A stretch of 58,520 nt of DNA. It comes from Cyanobacteria bacterium UBA791. Its GTDB lineage: Bacteria; Cyanobacteriota; Vampirovibrionia; Gastranaerophilales; Gastranaerophilaceae. Under the pieces are notes generated by a model. It was given only the letters and a program-made list of their open reading frames with translations. It ran no database searches and was not told where the DNA came from. How positions within the stretch are numbered: position 1 is the stretch's first letter; each line of letters opens with the position of its first letter. The stretch is from positions 12,165 through 70,684 of the forward strand of contig DBIX01000070.1 in the NCBI GenBank assembly GCA_002297005.1, in the 5' to 3' direction. Shown here in pieces: positions 50,513-58,502 of this stretch. The position numbers and the translations under genes were made by a program.

Positions 50513-51394
50513 ATGGATATTGAAATAAAGAAAAATCAAGGTTTAACTCAAGCTATTGCATCCAAATTAGGTTTGTCAAAAGATGAATGTAAAAAGATTG
50601 ATACGTCTGTTTGGCAAGATGTTATGAAAACAGTTGATGAAGAACAAACTGCTAGAAAAGAAAAAAATCCTAATGATACAAGCATCTTTTCAGGTGGTAA
50701 TGATGTTTCAACCATAGATAAAAAAGAAAATTGGAAGAGCAATTTTATCGCCAAAGAGGGTAAAGTTTCTTTGAGTGATGAATCTTGGTCTAAAATTTCA
50801 GGTTTGTTAGGTAAAAAAGAAGCTCCAAAAACTGAAGAAAAACCTAAAACAGAAGAAGCTCCTAAAACTGACGATAAACCAAAAGCAGAGGGTAAAGTTA
50901 TTAAACGTTCTGTTGATGGCGAAAAGAAAGATATTGTAGTAACTAAAAATGAAAAAGGACAAAAAGTTCGTAGAGAATTAAATGCAGACGGTACTGTAGG
51001 TGATACTCTTGCGGCTACAAAAACTTTTGGCAATAATAAATACATTTCAGGCGATTTTCCCCCAGAAACTCGTATTTGGGAGCGTACAGTAAACGGTCAA
51101 AAAGATACTCAAATCGGTGTTTACAAGGATGACAACGGAAACAAAGTTAGAAAATTAGTTGTAACTGATGAAAAAACTGGTAAGAAAACTTTAGGTGAAG
51201 AAATTATTCCAGTAAAAACTTTTGGCAAAAACAAATACATCACTAAATCTGAATTTGATGCAAAAGTCAAAGAGGATTTAGGTGGTAAAACTTTACCTGA
51301 TGATGTTACTGCAAAGATTTCAGGTGATAAAATTTCTTACAAATGTGATGGTAAGACAATTTCCAGAGCTGAAGTTTTAGAAAAAATTAAATAA
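50513..51394 (+). CDS. Lysine-rich hypothetical protein with two tandem repeats
   Basis: 293 residues, no signal peptide. Residues 1-100 form a helical region (NQGLTQAIASKLGLSKDECKK), 103-127 a Lys/Glu/Pro linker (KTEEKPKTEE type), then two related units (128-178 and 186-243) each ending KTFGxNKYI, and a short C-terminal domain. The layout suggests a repeat-built binding protein. AGGAG precedes the ATG. Not assigned to a known family. Confidence 0.65.
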   Translation: MDIEIKKNQGLTQAIASKLGLSKDECKKIDTSVWQDVMKTVDEEQTARKEKNPNDTSIFSGGNDVSTIDKKENWKSNFIAKEGKVSLSDESWSKISGLLGKKEAPKTEEKPKTEEAPKTDDKPKAEGKVIKRSVDGEKKDIVVTKNEKGQKVRRELNADGTVGDTLAATKTFGNNKYISGDFPPETRIWERTVNGQKDTQIGVYKDDNGNKVRKLVVTDEKTGKKTLGEEIIPVKTFGKNKYITKSEFDAKVKEDLGGKTLPDDVTAKISGDKISYKCDGKTISRAEVLEKIK

Positions 51395-51453
51395 TAAGTT
51401 TAAAAATATCCTCTATTTTTTTAGTGGATATTTTGTACTATAATGTTTGTGAT

Positions 51454-52101
51454 ATGTGTGCAAAAACTATAGAAGATAAATTAGCTTCATATAAAGCGTA
51501 TTTAACAATTGTTCAAGAACGAATGATTGATAAATATTTTGAAGAACAAAAACCTTATATTTGTTGTAAGGCTGGTTGTTCTTATTGTTGTCAACATGGG
51601 CAGTATCCTATGACAGAGCTTGAATTATCATATTTGATGTTGGGTTTTAAGTTGTTACCTTTTGAAATGCAGGCAAAGATTAGAGATAATTTTGTAAAAC
51701 TAAAAGCAAGATATGAGTTTTTTAAACAACATCATGGTGGAACAAAAGATCACCCTATATTTATGCACAGATGTCCATTTTTAGTTGATGATAAATGTAG
51801 CGTCTATGATTATAGAGCAATGATTTGTCGTACACACGGATTGTTGTTTTTTGTTGAAGAAAATGGTGTTCAAAAAAATAAAATTCCGTATTGTGTTCAT
51901 TATGGATTGAATTATAGTAATATTTATGATGAAGAAACTGAAACACTTTCAGATAAAAAAATGAAAGCTCTTGGTCTAACACAAGAACCTTTGGCATATA
52001 ATTTGAGTTTAAAAACGTTGTTTAAAAAAGAATTAACAGATAATTTTGATTTTGAATTTGGCGAAGTTAAAGCTTTGATAGATTGGTTTATGCCAGAGTA
52101 G
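51454..52101 (+). CDS. YkgJ-family cysteine cluster protein (first)
   Basis: 215 residues from ATG 51454; an upstream GTG (51424) lies before a TATAAT box (51439-51444) that ends 9 bases from this ATG, so translation is probably leaderless. Cysteine sets: CCKAGCSYCCQ near residue 40, CPFLVDDKCSVYDYRAMICRTHG in the middle, and YCVHYG. This is the YkgJ/UPF0153 Fe-S or Zn cluster pattern. Function unknown. Confidence 0.85.
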   Translation: MCAKTIEDKLASYKAYLTIVQERMIDKYFEEQKPYICCKAGCSYCCQHGQYPMTELELSYLMLGFKLLPFEMQAKIRDNFVKLKARYEFFKQHHGGTKDHPIFMHRCPFLVDDKCSVYDYRAMICRTHGLLFFVEENGVQKNKIPYCVHYGLNYSNIYDEETETLSDKKMKALGLTQEPLAYNLSLKTLFKKELTDNFDFEFGEVKALIDWFMPE

Positions 52102-52166
52102 TCTAGAAACCTTACTAATTGTTCTAAATTTAATCTTCTTTTATATTTTCAAAAAAGGAGATTATT

Positions 52167-52484
52167 ATGGCAGCAAATTTAAATAGAAAAACTTTTGAGG
52201 AAATGATTACAAAAGGTAAGGGAATTGCTTTGGTTGATTTTTGGGCTCCGTGGTGTGGACCTTGCAGACAACAAGTTCCTATTGTTGATAAATTAGCAGA
52301 TGAAGTCGCTAAACGTGCTTTTGTCGGAAAAGTTAATGTTGAAGAAGAAACAATTTTATCAAAAATGTTTGATATTGTCTCTATTCCGACTCTGATAATT
52401 TTTAAAAACGGTAAAGTTGTTGATAGAATGTCAGGACTTCATACAATGCCTCAACTAATTGAGGCTATTGATAAACATTTATAA
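52167..52484 (+). CDS. trxA: Thioredoxin
   Basis: 105 residues, normal length. The active site is FWAPWCGPC (C30, C33), and the cis-proline is P74 in VSIPTL. General cytosolic disulfide reductase. AAAGGAG precedes the ATG. It is flanked on both sides by cysteine cluster proteins and ends one base from the convergent gene, without a terminator between. Confidence 0.93.
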   Translation: MAANLNRKTFEEMITKGKGIALVDFWAPWCGPCRQQVPIVDKLADEVAKRAFVGKVNVEEETILSKMFDIVSIPTLIIFKNGKVVDRMSGLHTMPQLIEAIDKHL

Positions 52485-53093
52485 TTACCATTCTTCAGAA
52501 CCATATTTTTCATAAAATGCTAGGATTTCATTTATTTTGTTAATTCTTTTATTTATTTCGTCGATTTGGTTTTGATTTGTAGCTAATTTCAAAAGCTCAT
52601 TTAATTCTCGTAAGTTATCTTTTTGATGTTTAACTTCTTGAATTTTATGGGCTTTTTGTTCTTCTAGCCAACCTTGAAAACCACAATGAGGTGGAACTAT
52701 TGACCAAGCAGAAAAAGGATTTAGTCTGCAAAGAAGAGGTCTATGTTCATAATCTCCGCATTTATTATCCTCTCTTAAGTATTTACATTTATAAAAAGTT
52801 ATATCTTCTAGTTTTTGAGGAGTTCTGCTCAAAATGTTTTCTACAATTTCGGCTGATTCTTTTTTTGCATCCTCGATAGAGTCAAAAGGCACAAATACGC
52901 TTAAAAAATCGTTTGCAGAATCGTCACCTTGTGCTTGTTTTTCAAGGAGTTCTTTATAGGTGAACTTTGTTGTTACTACACGACAGCAATCACCACACAT
53001 TTTACAAAGTTCTTGTGGGCGATTTTTAACCATATTTAAAAGTTCTTGTTTTTCTTCTTCTCTCATAATTTTATTAAAAAATGGCTTAATCAT
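52485..53093 (-). CDS. YkgJ-family cysteine cluster protein (second)
   Basis: 202 residues if started at ATG 53093. Cysteine motifs CKMCGDCCRVV, CKYLREDNKCGDYEHRPLLCRLNPF and a late HCGFQGW mark the YkgJ/UPF0153 type, different in detail from the copy at 51454. A coiled coil ends the protein (135-195). The start is uncertain: ATG 53093 lies in the loop of the ompH terminator, with AAGGGG in its stem; ATG 53066 would give 193 residues but has no Shine-Dalgarno. Confidence 0.8.
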   Translation of the reverse strand: MIKPFFNKIMREEEKQELLNMVKNRPQELCKMCGDCCRVVTTKFTYKELLEKQAQGDDSANDFLSVFVPFDSIEDAKKESAEIVENILSRTPQKLEDITFYKCKYLREDNKCGDYEHRPLLCRLNPFSAWSIVPPHCGFQGWLEEQKAHKIQEVKHQKDNLRELNELLKLATNQNQIDEINKRINKINEILAFYEKYGSEEW

Positions 53094-53105
53094 TTAGATT
53101 AAGCC
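53077..53105 (-). terminator. Terminator after ompH, overlapping the next start codon
   Basis: On the minus strand GGCTTAATC-TAAAT-GATTAAGCC (53105-53083) is followed by ATTTTTT. The loop contains the ATG at 53093 of the next gene. Confidence 0.75.
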
Positions 53106-53120
53106 CCTTTTAAAAATCTA

Positions 53121-53591
53121 TTATTTGTTTACTTCTTTAGTAAGTTCTGCTGTAATATCTTCACCACCGTATAATACTGTACCTTTTGCAAGTACTAAAT
53201 CGTATTCAGCTGATTGAGCTTTTTTAGTGATTATAGCAGAGATTTTTTTATCGATTTCAGCTAATTTTTTGTTGTATGTTTCAGCGTTAGCTTTTCTTTT
53301 TTGAAGTAATGATTGTTGATATTTGTTAGCTAATTTTTCTTTGTTTGCTGGTGTTGATTGTTTATCTACATCAGCTTTAGCTGTTTCTACAAATTTTTTC
53401 ATATCTTCAATACTTTTTAATTGTTCTTTCTTTAATGCCTTAACTTGGTTTGATGATTCAACTAATTTTGGTACATCAACAACTGCAACCTTATAAGAGG
53501 CTGGAGCTTTTGAGTTTGCAAAATTGTTAGTACTTAAACCTAAAACGAATGCGAATGCAATAATACCAAATATTTTTAAATTTTTATTCAT
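53121..53591 (-). CDS. OmpH/Skp-family periplasmic chaperone
   Basis: 156 residues. Signal peptide 1-25 (FAFVLGLSTNNFA), then VAVVDVPKLVESSNQVKALKKEQ, a lysine-rich coiled coil (60-125) and a C-terminal strand (YDLVLAKGTVLYGG) as in OmpH/Skp. Expected to form a trimer that holds unfolded outer membrane proteins in the periplasm. GAAAGGA precedes the ATG; a minus-strand TATAAT at 53622-53617 is a likely -10. Confidence 0.88.
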   Translation of the reverse strand: MNKNLKIFGIIAFAFVLGLSTNNFANSKAPASYKVAVVDVPKLVESSNQVKALKKEQLKSIEDMKKFVETAKADVDKQSTPANKEKLANKYQQSLLQKRKANAETYNKKLAEIDKKISAIITKKAQSAEYDLVLAKGTVLYGGEDITAELTKEVNK

Positions 53592-53746
53592 GCGATAGTC
53601 CTTTCTTTTTTATTTAATTATATAATAAACTTTTTGATTTTGTATTAGAAAATTGATTATATTTTTTTATCTCATGTTAAATTTTTATACATATTTGATA
53701 TGAATTTTCATTTTCTGATAAAATAAATAAAAAGGATGAGATTATT

Positions 53747-54493
53747 ATGATAAAAGTTGCAGTTTGCGGTTCAAACGGAAGAATGGGACAAGAAGTTGTA
53801 AAAATGGTGAAAGAGACATCAGATTTACAATTAATTGCTACTATTGATATAAAAGATGCTGATTACAATTCTATTGAAGAAGCTTGTAAAAATAGTGAAA
53901 TTGATGTTTTAGTTGATTTTACAAACCCTGATTCTGTTTATAAAAACGCTATTGATTGTTTAAATAATGGTGTTCGTCCAGTAATCGGTACTACTGGTTT
54001 ATCAGACGAACAAATTGAAGATTTGAAAAAACTTACTTCAGAAAAAGGAATTGGTTGCTTTCTTGCTCCAAACTTTTCTACTGGTGCAGTTTTGATGATG
54101 GAATTTGCTAAAAAAGCTGCAAAATATTTTGATAATGCTGAAATTATTGAACTTCATCATAATCAAAAGAAAGATGCACCATCTGGAACTGCTGTAAAAA
54201 CAGCAAAAATGATGAGTGAAGCAAAAGACTCATTCACAAACGGAAATTGTGCTGAAAAAGAATTGATTACTGGTTCTAGAGGTGGCGATTCTTATTCAAA
54301 TATTCACATTCATTCAGTTCGTATGCCAGGATATATGGCATCACAAGAGGTTTTGTTTGGTAGTGATGGACAAATCTTAACTATCAGACACGATTCATCA
54401 AATAGAGCATGCTATATGCCAGGGGTTAGAATGGCAGTTGAATATATTGCAACTCACGATGAATTTGTTTGGGGATTAGAAAATATTTTATAA
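53747..54493 (+). CDS. dapB: 4-hydroxy-tetrahydrodipicolinate reductase
   Basis: 248 residues. NAD(P)-binding GSNGRMGQ (8-15), GTTGLS, APNFSTG and the catalytic region ELHHNQKKDAPSGTA are all present; the C-terminal VGVEYI-like VRMAVEYIATH follows. It reduces the product of DapA in lysine/diaminopimelate synthesis, needed for peptidoglycan. First gene of a six-gene operon leading into lipid A synthesis. AAGGATGAG precedes the ATG. Confidence 0.96.
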   Translation: MIKVAVCGSNGRMGQEVVKMVKETSDLQLIATIDIKDADYNSIEEACKNSEIDVLVDFTNPDSVYKNAIDCLNNGVRPVIGTTGLSDEQIEDLKKLTSEKGIGCFLAPNFSTGAVLMMEFAKKAAKYFDNAEIIELHHNQKKDAPSGTAVKTAKMMSEAKDSFTNGNCAEKELITGSRGGDSYSNIHIHSVRMPGYMASQEVLFGSDGQILTIRHDSSNRACYMPGVRMAVEYIATHDEFVWGLENIL

Positions 54494-54507
54494 CAGGAGA
54501 TATATTA

Positions 54508-55527
54508 ATGACAGGAAAAGCTAATTTAGCTGTTTTAGGTGCAACAGGCGTTGTTGGAAGACATATTTTAGAAATTTTAAAAGAACTTGAAGTTCCATAT
54601 AATACAATTAAATTTTTATCTAGTAAAAAATCTGCTGGTTCAAAAATTACATTTGACGGCAAAGAATACACAGTTGAAGAGGCTACTCCAGAAAGCTTTG
54701 AAGGTGTAAATGTTGTATTAGCTTCTGCTGGTGGTTCTACAAGCAAAATGTTTGCTCCTGAAATTGTTAAAAGAGGCGGAGTAATTATTGATAACTCTAG
54801 TGCTTTCAGAATGGACAAGGATGTTCCATTAGTAATTGCTGGTGTTAATGACGAGGATTTGAAAAAACACAAAGGTATTATCGCAAATCCAAATTGTTCA
54901 ACATCTCAATTAATGCTTGCTCTTGAACCTTTAAACAAAGCTTTCAATATTAAAAGATTGATTGTTTCAACTTATCAATCTGTTTCAGGTGCTGGTTTAA
55001 AAGCTATCAACGAATTAAAAGATTCTACAAAAGCAAAACTTAACGGTGAAAAATTTGAACCAGTTGCTTTCAAAAAAGACATTGCGTTTAACTGTATTCC
55101 GCAAATTGATGTGTTCTGCGACAATGGTTACACAAATGAAGAAATGAAAGTTGTTAGAGAAACTAAGAAGATTCTTCACTTAGACGAAAATCTTCCTATT
55201 ACTTGTACAGCAGTTAGAGTTCCAGTATTTGTAAGCCATAGTGAAGCAGTTGATGTTGAATTTGAAAAAGAAGTTGATGCAAAATCAGTAACAGAAGTTC
55301 TAAAAAATGCTTACGGTGTTGAAGTTGTTGATGATACAGAAAATTATGTATATCCAGTTCCAACAGAGGCTGAGGGCAAAGACCCAGTTTATGTAGGAAG
55401 AATTAGAAAATGTTTAGCATTTGATAACGGTATTTCATTCTTCTGTGTTGCAGATAATCTAAGAATTGGTGCAGCGTTAAATACTGTAAGATTAGCAAAA
55501 TTAGTAATTGAACAAGGATTATATTAA
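54508..55527 (+). CDS. asd: Aspartate-semialdehyde dehydrogenase
   Basis: 339 residues from ATG 54508 (ACAGGAGAT before it; an upstream ATG at 54469 lies inside dapB and is not supported). NADP loop LGATGVVG, phosphate-binding SAGGSTSK, catalytic cysteine C130 in NPNCSTSQ and the substrate histidine in VPVFVSHSEAV. It makes aspartate semialdehyde, the precursor of DapA's substrate and of threonine and methionine. Overlaps the next gene by one base. Confidence 0.96.
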   Translation: MTGKANLAVLGATGVVGRHILEILKELEVPYNTIKFLSSKKSAGSKITFDGKEYTVEEATPESFEGVNVVLASAGGSTSKMFAPEIVKRGGVIIDNSSAFRMDKDVPLVIAGVNDEDLKKHKGIIANPNCSTSQLMLALEPLNKAFNIKRLIVSTYQSVSGAGLKAINELKDSTKAKLNGEKFEPVAFKKDIAFNCIPQIDVFCDNGYTNEEMKVVRETKKILHLDENLPITCTAVRVPVFVSHSEAVDVEFEKEVDAKSVTEVLKNAYGVEVVDDTENYVYPVPTEAEGKDPVYVGRIRKCLAFDNGISFFCVADNLRIGAALNTVRLAKLVIEQGLY

Positions 55528-56003
55528 TGTTTAATTTAATAGAAAAGGAAAATTTAGTTTCAACAATTGAAGAATTAAGAAGACAAGGTAAAACCATTGT
55601 TACTACAAATGGTTGTTTTGACTTGTTACATGTTGGGCATGTTCGTTATTTACAAAAAACGAAAACTTTTGCAGATGTTTGTATTGTAATGTTAAATTCT
55701 GATGCGTCTGTAAAACGCTTAAAAGGTGAAACTAGACCATTAAACAATGAACGTGATAGAGCAGAAATTTTATGTGCTTTATCTTGTGTCGATTATGTGG
55801 TAATATTTGATGAGAAGTCACCTTGTGGTCTATTAGATAGAATAAAACCTGACTTCCATACAAAAGGAGCTGATTACACCCTTGATACACTTCCAAAAGA
55901 GGAGAAAGATGTAATTTTGAAAAACCACATCAATGTAAAATTCATTGAATTTGTACAAGGAAAATCAACCACATCGACAATAGAAAAAATGAAAAATTCA
56001 TAA
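55527..56003 (+). CDS. rfaE2: D-glycero-beta-D-manno-heptose 1-phosphate adenylyltransferase
   Basis: 158 residues, the stand-alone adenylyltransferase domain of HldE. HxGH motif H35-V-G-H38 in FDLLHVGHVRYL, LNSDASVKRLKG, and the end GKSTTSTIEKM. It makes ADP-heptose for the LPS inner core. The kinase domain (HldE-N/RfaE1) is not in the window. ATG overlaps the asd stop (TAATG). Confidence 0.94.
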   Translation: MFNLIEKENLVSTIEELRRQGKTIVTTNGCFDLLHVGHVRYLQKTKTFADVCIVMLNSDASVKRLKGETRPLNNERDRAEILCALSCVDYVVIFDEKSPCGLLDRIKPDFHTKGADYTLDTLPKEEKDVILKNHINVKFIEFVQGKSTTSTIEKMKNS

Positions 56004-56025
56004 TTATATAAAGGAGACAAAAAGA

Positions 56026-57120
56026 ATGAAGGAATTTTCAGTAGAAGAAATTTCGCAAATCGTAGGCGGTATGCTAACAAAAGTTGAAGATGCAAAAATT
56101 CAAATGATAGCACCACCATTGCTATGTGACGAACACATGTTAGCTTTAGCATTGAGCGAAGAAGAAATCGGCAACGTAGCAAAATCAAAAGCAAAAGCTG
56201 TTTTAGTTCCATTAGGTGTAAATATTGAAGGCGTAACAACTATCGAAGTTGAAAGACCAAGACTTGCAATGATGAAATTATTAACATTATTCTACGAAGA
56301 ACCTAGAGTAAACGACGGCTACCACCCATCAGCAGTTATTCACCCAGAAGCACAAGTTGCAGAAAGCGCTTCAATCGGTGCAAACGTAGTAATTTCAAAG
56401 GGTGCAGTAGTTGGCGAAAATACAAAAATCTTACCAAACTCATACATTGGTAATGACGCAAAAATCGGTGCAAACTGCTTCTTCCACGCTGGCGTAAACA
56501 TCGGCGACAGAGTTGTAGTTGGTGACCGTTGTATCTTACACCATGGCGTATCTTTAGGCGCTGACGGTTTCAGCTTTGTAACTGAAAATCCTGATAATAT
56601 TGAACAAGCTAGAAAAGACGGCGAAATCAAAATGGAAAACAAAGAACAAAAAATCTTTAAAATTCCATCACTTGGTTCAGTTGTAATCGGCAACAACGTT
56701 GAAATTGGTGCTAATACAACAATCGACAGAGGTACTATTGAAAACACAATGATTGGCGATGATACAAAAATCGACGACTTAGTAATGATTGGTCACAACT
56801 GCCGTATCGGTAAAGGTTGTATGATTGTTTCTCAAGTTGGTATCGCTGGTAGCTGTGTAATCGGTGACAGAGTTGTAATCGCAGGTCAAGCAGGTTTAGC
56901 AGACCACATCAGCATCGGAAGCGACAGCATCGTTGCAGCAGCAGCTGGTGTAAGCAAATCATTCCCAGAAAAATCAATCGTAGTTGGTACTCCAGCAGTT
57001 CCAAGAAAAGAATTCATCAAACAATTGAAGACTATGAAAGATGCTGGTGAATTAATTGCTAAATTCAAAAAATATGAACCAATGTTAAAAACATTTTTAG
57101 AAGATACTGAAGAAAACTAA
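56026..57120 (+). CDS. lpxD: UDP-3-O-acylglucosamine N-acyltransferase LpxD
   Basis: 364 residues. An N-terminal uridine-binding domain (1-100) precedes a left-handed beta helix of hexapeptide repeats (ASIGANVVIS, GANCFFHAGVNIGDRV), with GADGFSFV and the catalytic-type histidine in VMIGHNCRIG. A C-terminal helix ends the protein. It adds the second 3-hydroxyacyl chain in lipid A synthesis. AAAGGAG precedes the ATG. Confidence 0.95.
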   Translation: MKEFSVEEISQIVGGMLTKVEDAKIQMIAPPLLCDEHMLALALSEEEIGNVAKSKAKAVLVPLGVNIEGVTTIEVERPRLAMMKLLTLFYEEPRVNDGYHPSAVIHPEAQVAESASIGANVVISKGAVVGENTKILPNSYIGNDAKIGANCFFHAGVNIGDRVVVGDRCILHHGVSLGADGFSFVTENPDNIEQARKDGEIKMENKEQKIFKIPSLGSVVIGNNVEIGANTTIDRGTIENTMIGDDTKIDDLVMIGHNCRIGKGCMIVSQVGIAGSCVIGDRVVIAGQAGLADHISIGSDSIVAAAAGVSKSFPEKSIVVGTPAVPRKEFIKQLKTMKDAGELIAKFKKYEPMLKTFLEDTEEN

Positions 57121-57132
57121 GAGTAAGAAATA

Positions 57133-57948
57133 ATGGCTACAATAAAAAAAGAACTTTCAATAAAAGGCAATACATTGATGAAAAATCATGAATGTAGCGT
57201 GCTAATCAAACCTTCTACATCAGGTAAAATCAAATTTTACCTAGACGGTTATGATGATGCAATCGTTGCAGATGTTGACAATGTTTGCTCTACAAGCCAC
57301 TGTGTTTGTGTTGGCAACGGCAACCGTCAAGTAATGCTTATTGAACACTTTATGGCAGCTTGTGCGTTCTGCAACATTGATTCCATTGATGTTTACATTG
57401 ATAAACCTGAAATGCCTATTTTAGATGGAAGTTCTTATGAATGGGTTAAAGCGTTTAAAAAAGTGGGTGTAGAAAAATCCAAACCTGTTTATTATACGCT
57501 ATTAGAACCCGTTTCTTATTTGAATGGTAAAACTCACGTAGTAATTGTTCCTGACGATGAATTAAGAATTTCTTACGGCGTAAATTACGACCACCCAGAT
57601 ATGAAAAATCGTTGGGCAAGTTTCACTATGAAAAACCAAAACGAAATTATTGAAGCTAGAACGTTTGGTTTCTTGCATGACCTTAAAAAATTCCAATTCT
57701 TTGGATACGCTAAAGGTGTTACTCAAGAAAATACAGTTGGCTTTACAGATGATGGCGGTTACACAACAAAATTGAGAAGCGACAGAGAACCAATTAAACA
57801 CAAAATTTTGGACATAATTGGCGATTTGTACTTAACAGGTGTAAACCCACTATATTTGAAAGCGCAAATCATTGCGAAAGAAGCAGGACATGCCGTTCAC
57901 GTAAAAACAGCGCTTAAACTAAAAAGTAAATTAATCAAATGCGAATAA
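57133..57948 (+). CDS. lpxC: UDP-3-O-acyl-N-acetylglucosamine deacetylase LpxC
   Basis: 271 residues, shorter than E. coli LpxC (305). Zinc ligands are visible: H72 (IEHFMAA, next to catalytic E71), H223 and D227 in KHKILDIIGD, and the general histidine H253 in AGHAVH. ARTFGFL is also conserved. Catalyses the committed, zinc-dependent step of lipid A synthesis. It lies 12 bases after lpxD and before fabZ. Confidence 0.95.
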   Translation: MATIKKELSIKGNTLMKNHECSVLIKPSTSGKIKFYLDGYDDAIVADVDNVCSTSHCVCVGNGNRQVMLIEHFMAACAFCNIDSIDVYIDKPEMPILDGSSYEWVKAFKKVGVEKSKPVYYTLLEPVSYLNGKTHVVIVPDDELRISYGVNYDHPDMKNRWASFTMKNQNEIIEARTFGFLHDLKKFQFFGYAKGVTQENTVGFTDDGGYTTKLRSDREPIKHKILDIIGDLYLTGVNPLYLKAQIIAKEAGHAVHVKTALKLKSKLIKCE

Positions 57949-57960
57949 GGAGCATAAAAA

Positions 57961-58410
57961 ATGACAGACGAGCAAAAAACAATATTAACTTATGATTCAC
58001 AACAAATTTTGGATTTAATTCCACACAGATACCCATTCTTGCTAGTTGACAGAATTACAGAATGTGTACCTGGTGAGTACGCAGAAGGCTACAAAAACTT
58101 AACTTGGAACGAACCATTCTTCCAAGGTCACTTCCCAAACAACCCAATTATGCCAGGTGTTCTACAAATTGAAGCAATGGCTCAATGTTCAGCTCCTGTA
58201 TTATTATCAATGGAAAAATTCCAAGGTAAATTGGCACTATTTGCAGGTATCGAAAACGCTAGATTCAAAGGCATTGTTCGCCCTGGAGATAGATTAGATA
58301 TGAGAATTGAATTACAAAAATTAAAAGGTCCTATCGGCAAATCTCATGGTGTTGGCATGGTTGACGGCAAAGTTGTCGTTGAAGCTGATATGACTGTTTG
58401 TATTAAGTAA
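57961..58410 (+). CDS. fabZ: 3-hydroxyacyl-ACP dehydratase FabZ
   Basis: 149 residues, single hotdog domain. HRYPFLLVDRI carries the catalytic histidine, FQGHFPNNPIMPGVLQIEAMAQ the catalytic glutamate. It competes with lipid A synthesis for 3-hydroxyacyl-ACP, which explains its place behind lpxC. AAGGAG precedes the ATG. lpxA, the usual next gene, does not follow within the remaining 110 bases. Confidence 0.97.
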   Translation: MTDEQKTILTYDSQQILDLIPHRYPFLLVDRITECVPGEYAEGYKNLTWNEPFFQGHFPNNPIMPGVLQIEAMAQCSAPVLLSMEKFQGKLALFAGIENARFKGIVRPGDRLDMRIELQKLKGPIGKSHGVGMVDGKVVVEADMTVCIK

Positions 58411-58439
58411 TAATATTTATTTTAAAATAACACAACTAG

Positions 58440-58466
58440 GCGGGCGACGTTGAAAACGTCGCCCGC
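58440..58466. repeat. GC-rich palindrome after fabZ
   Basis: A perfect 12-base stem GCGGGCGACGTT / AACGTCGCCCGC with loop GAA in otherwise AT-rich DNA. No T-run follows (CTTGG), so it is a weak terminator at best. It shares GGGCGAC with the rplR terminator. Confidence 0.6.
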
Positions 58467-58502
58467 TTGGTTAAAAAGATTAGATTTTAATATTTACTCT
58501 TA

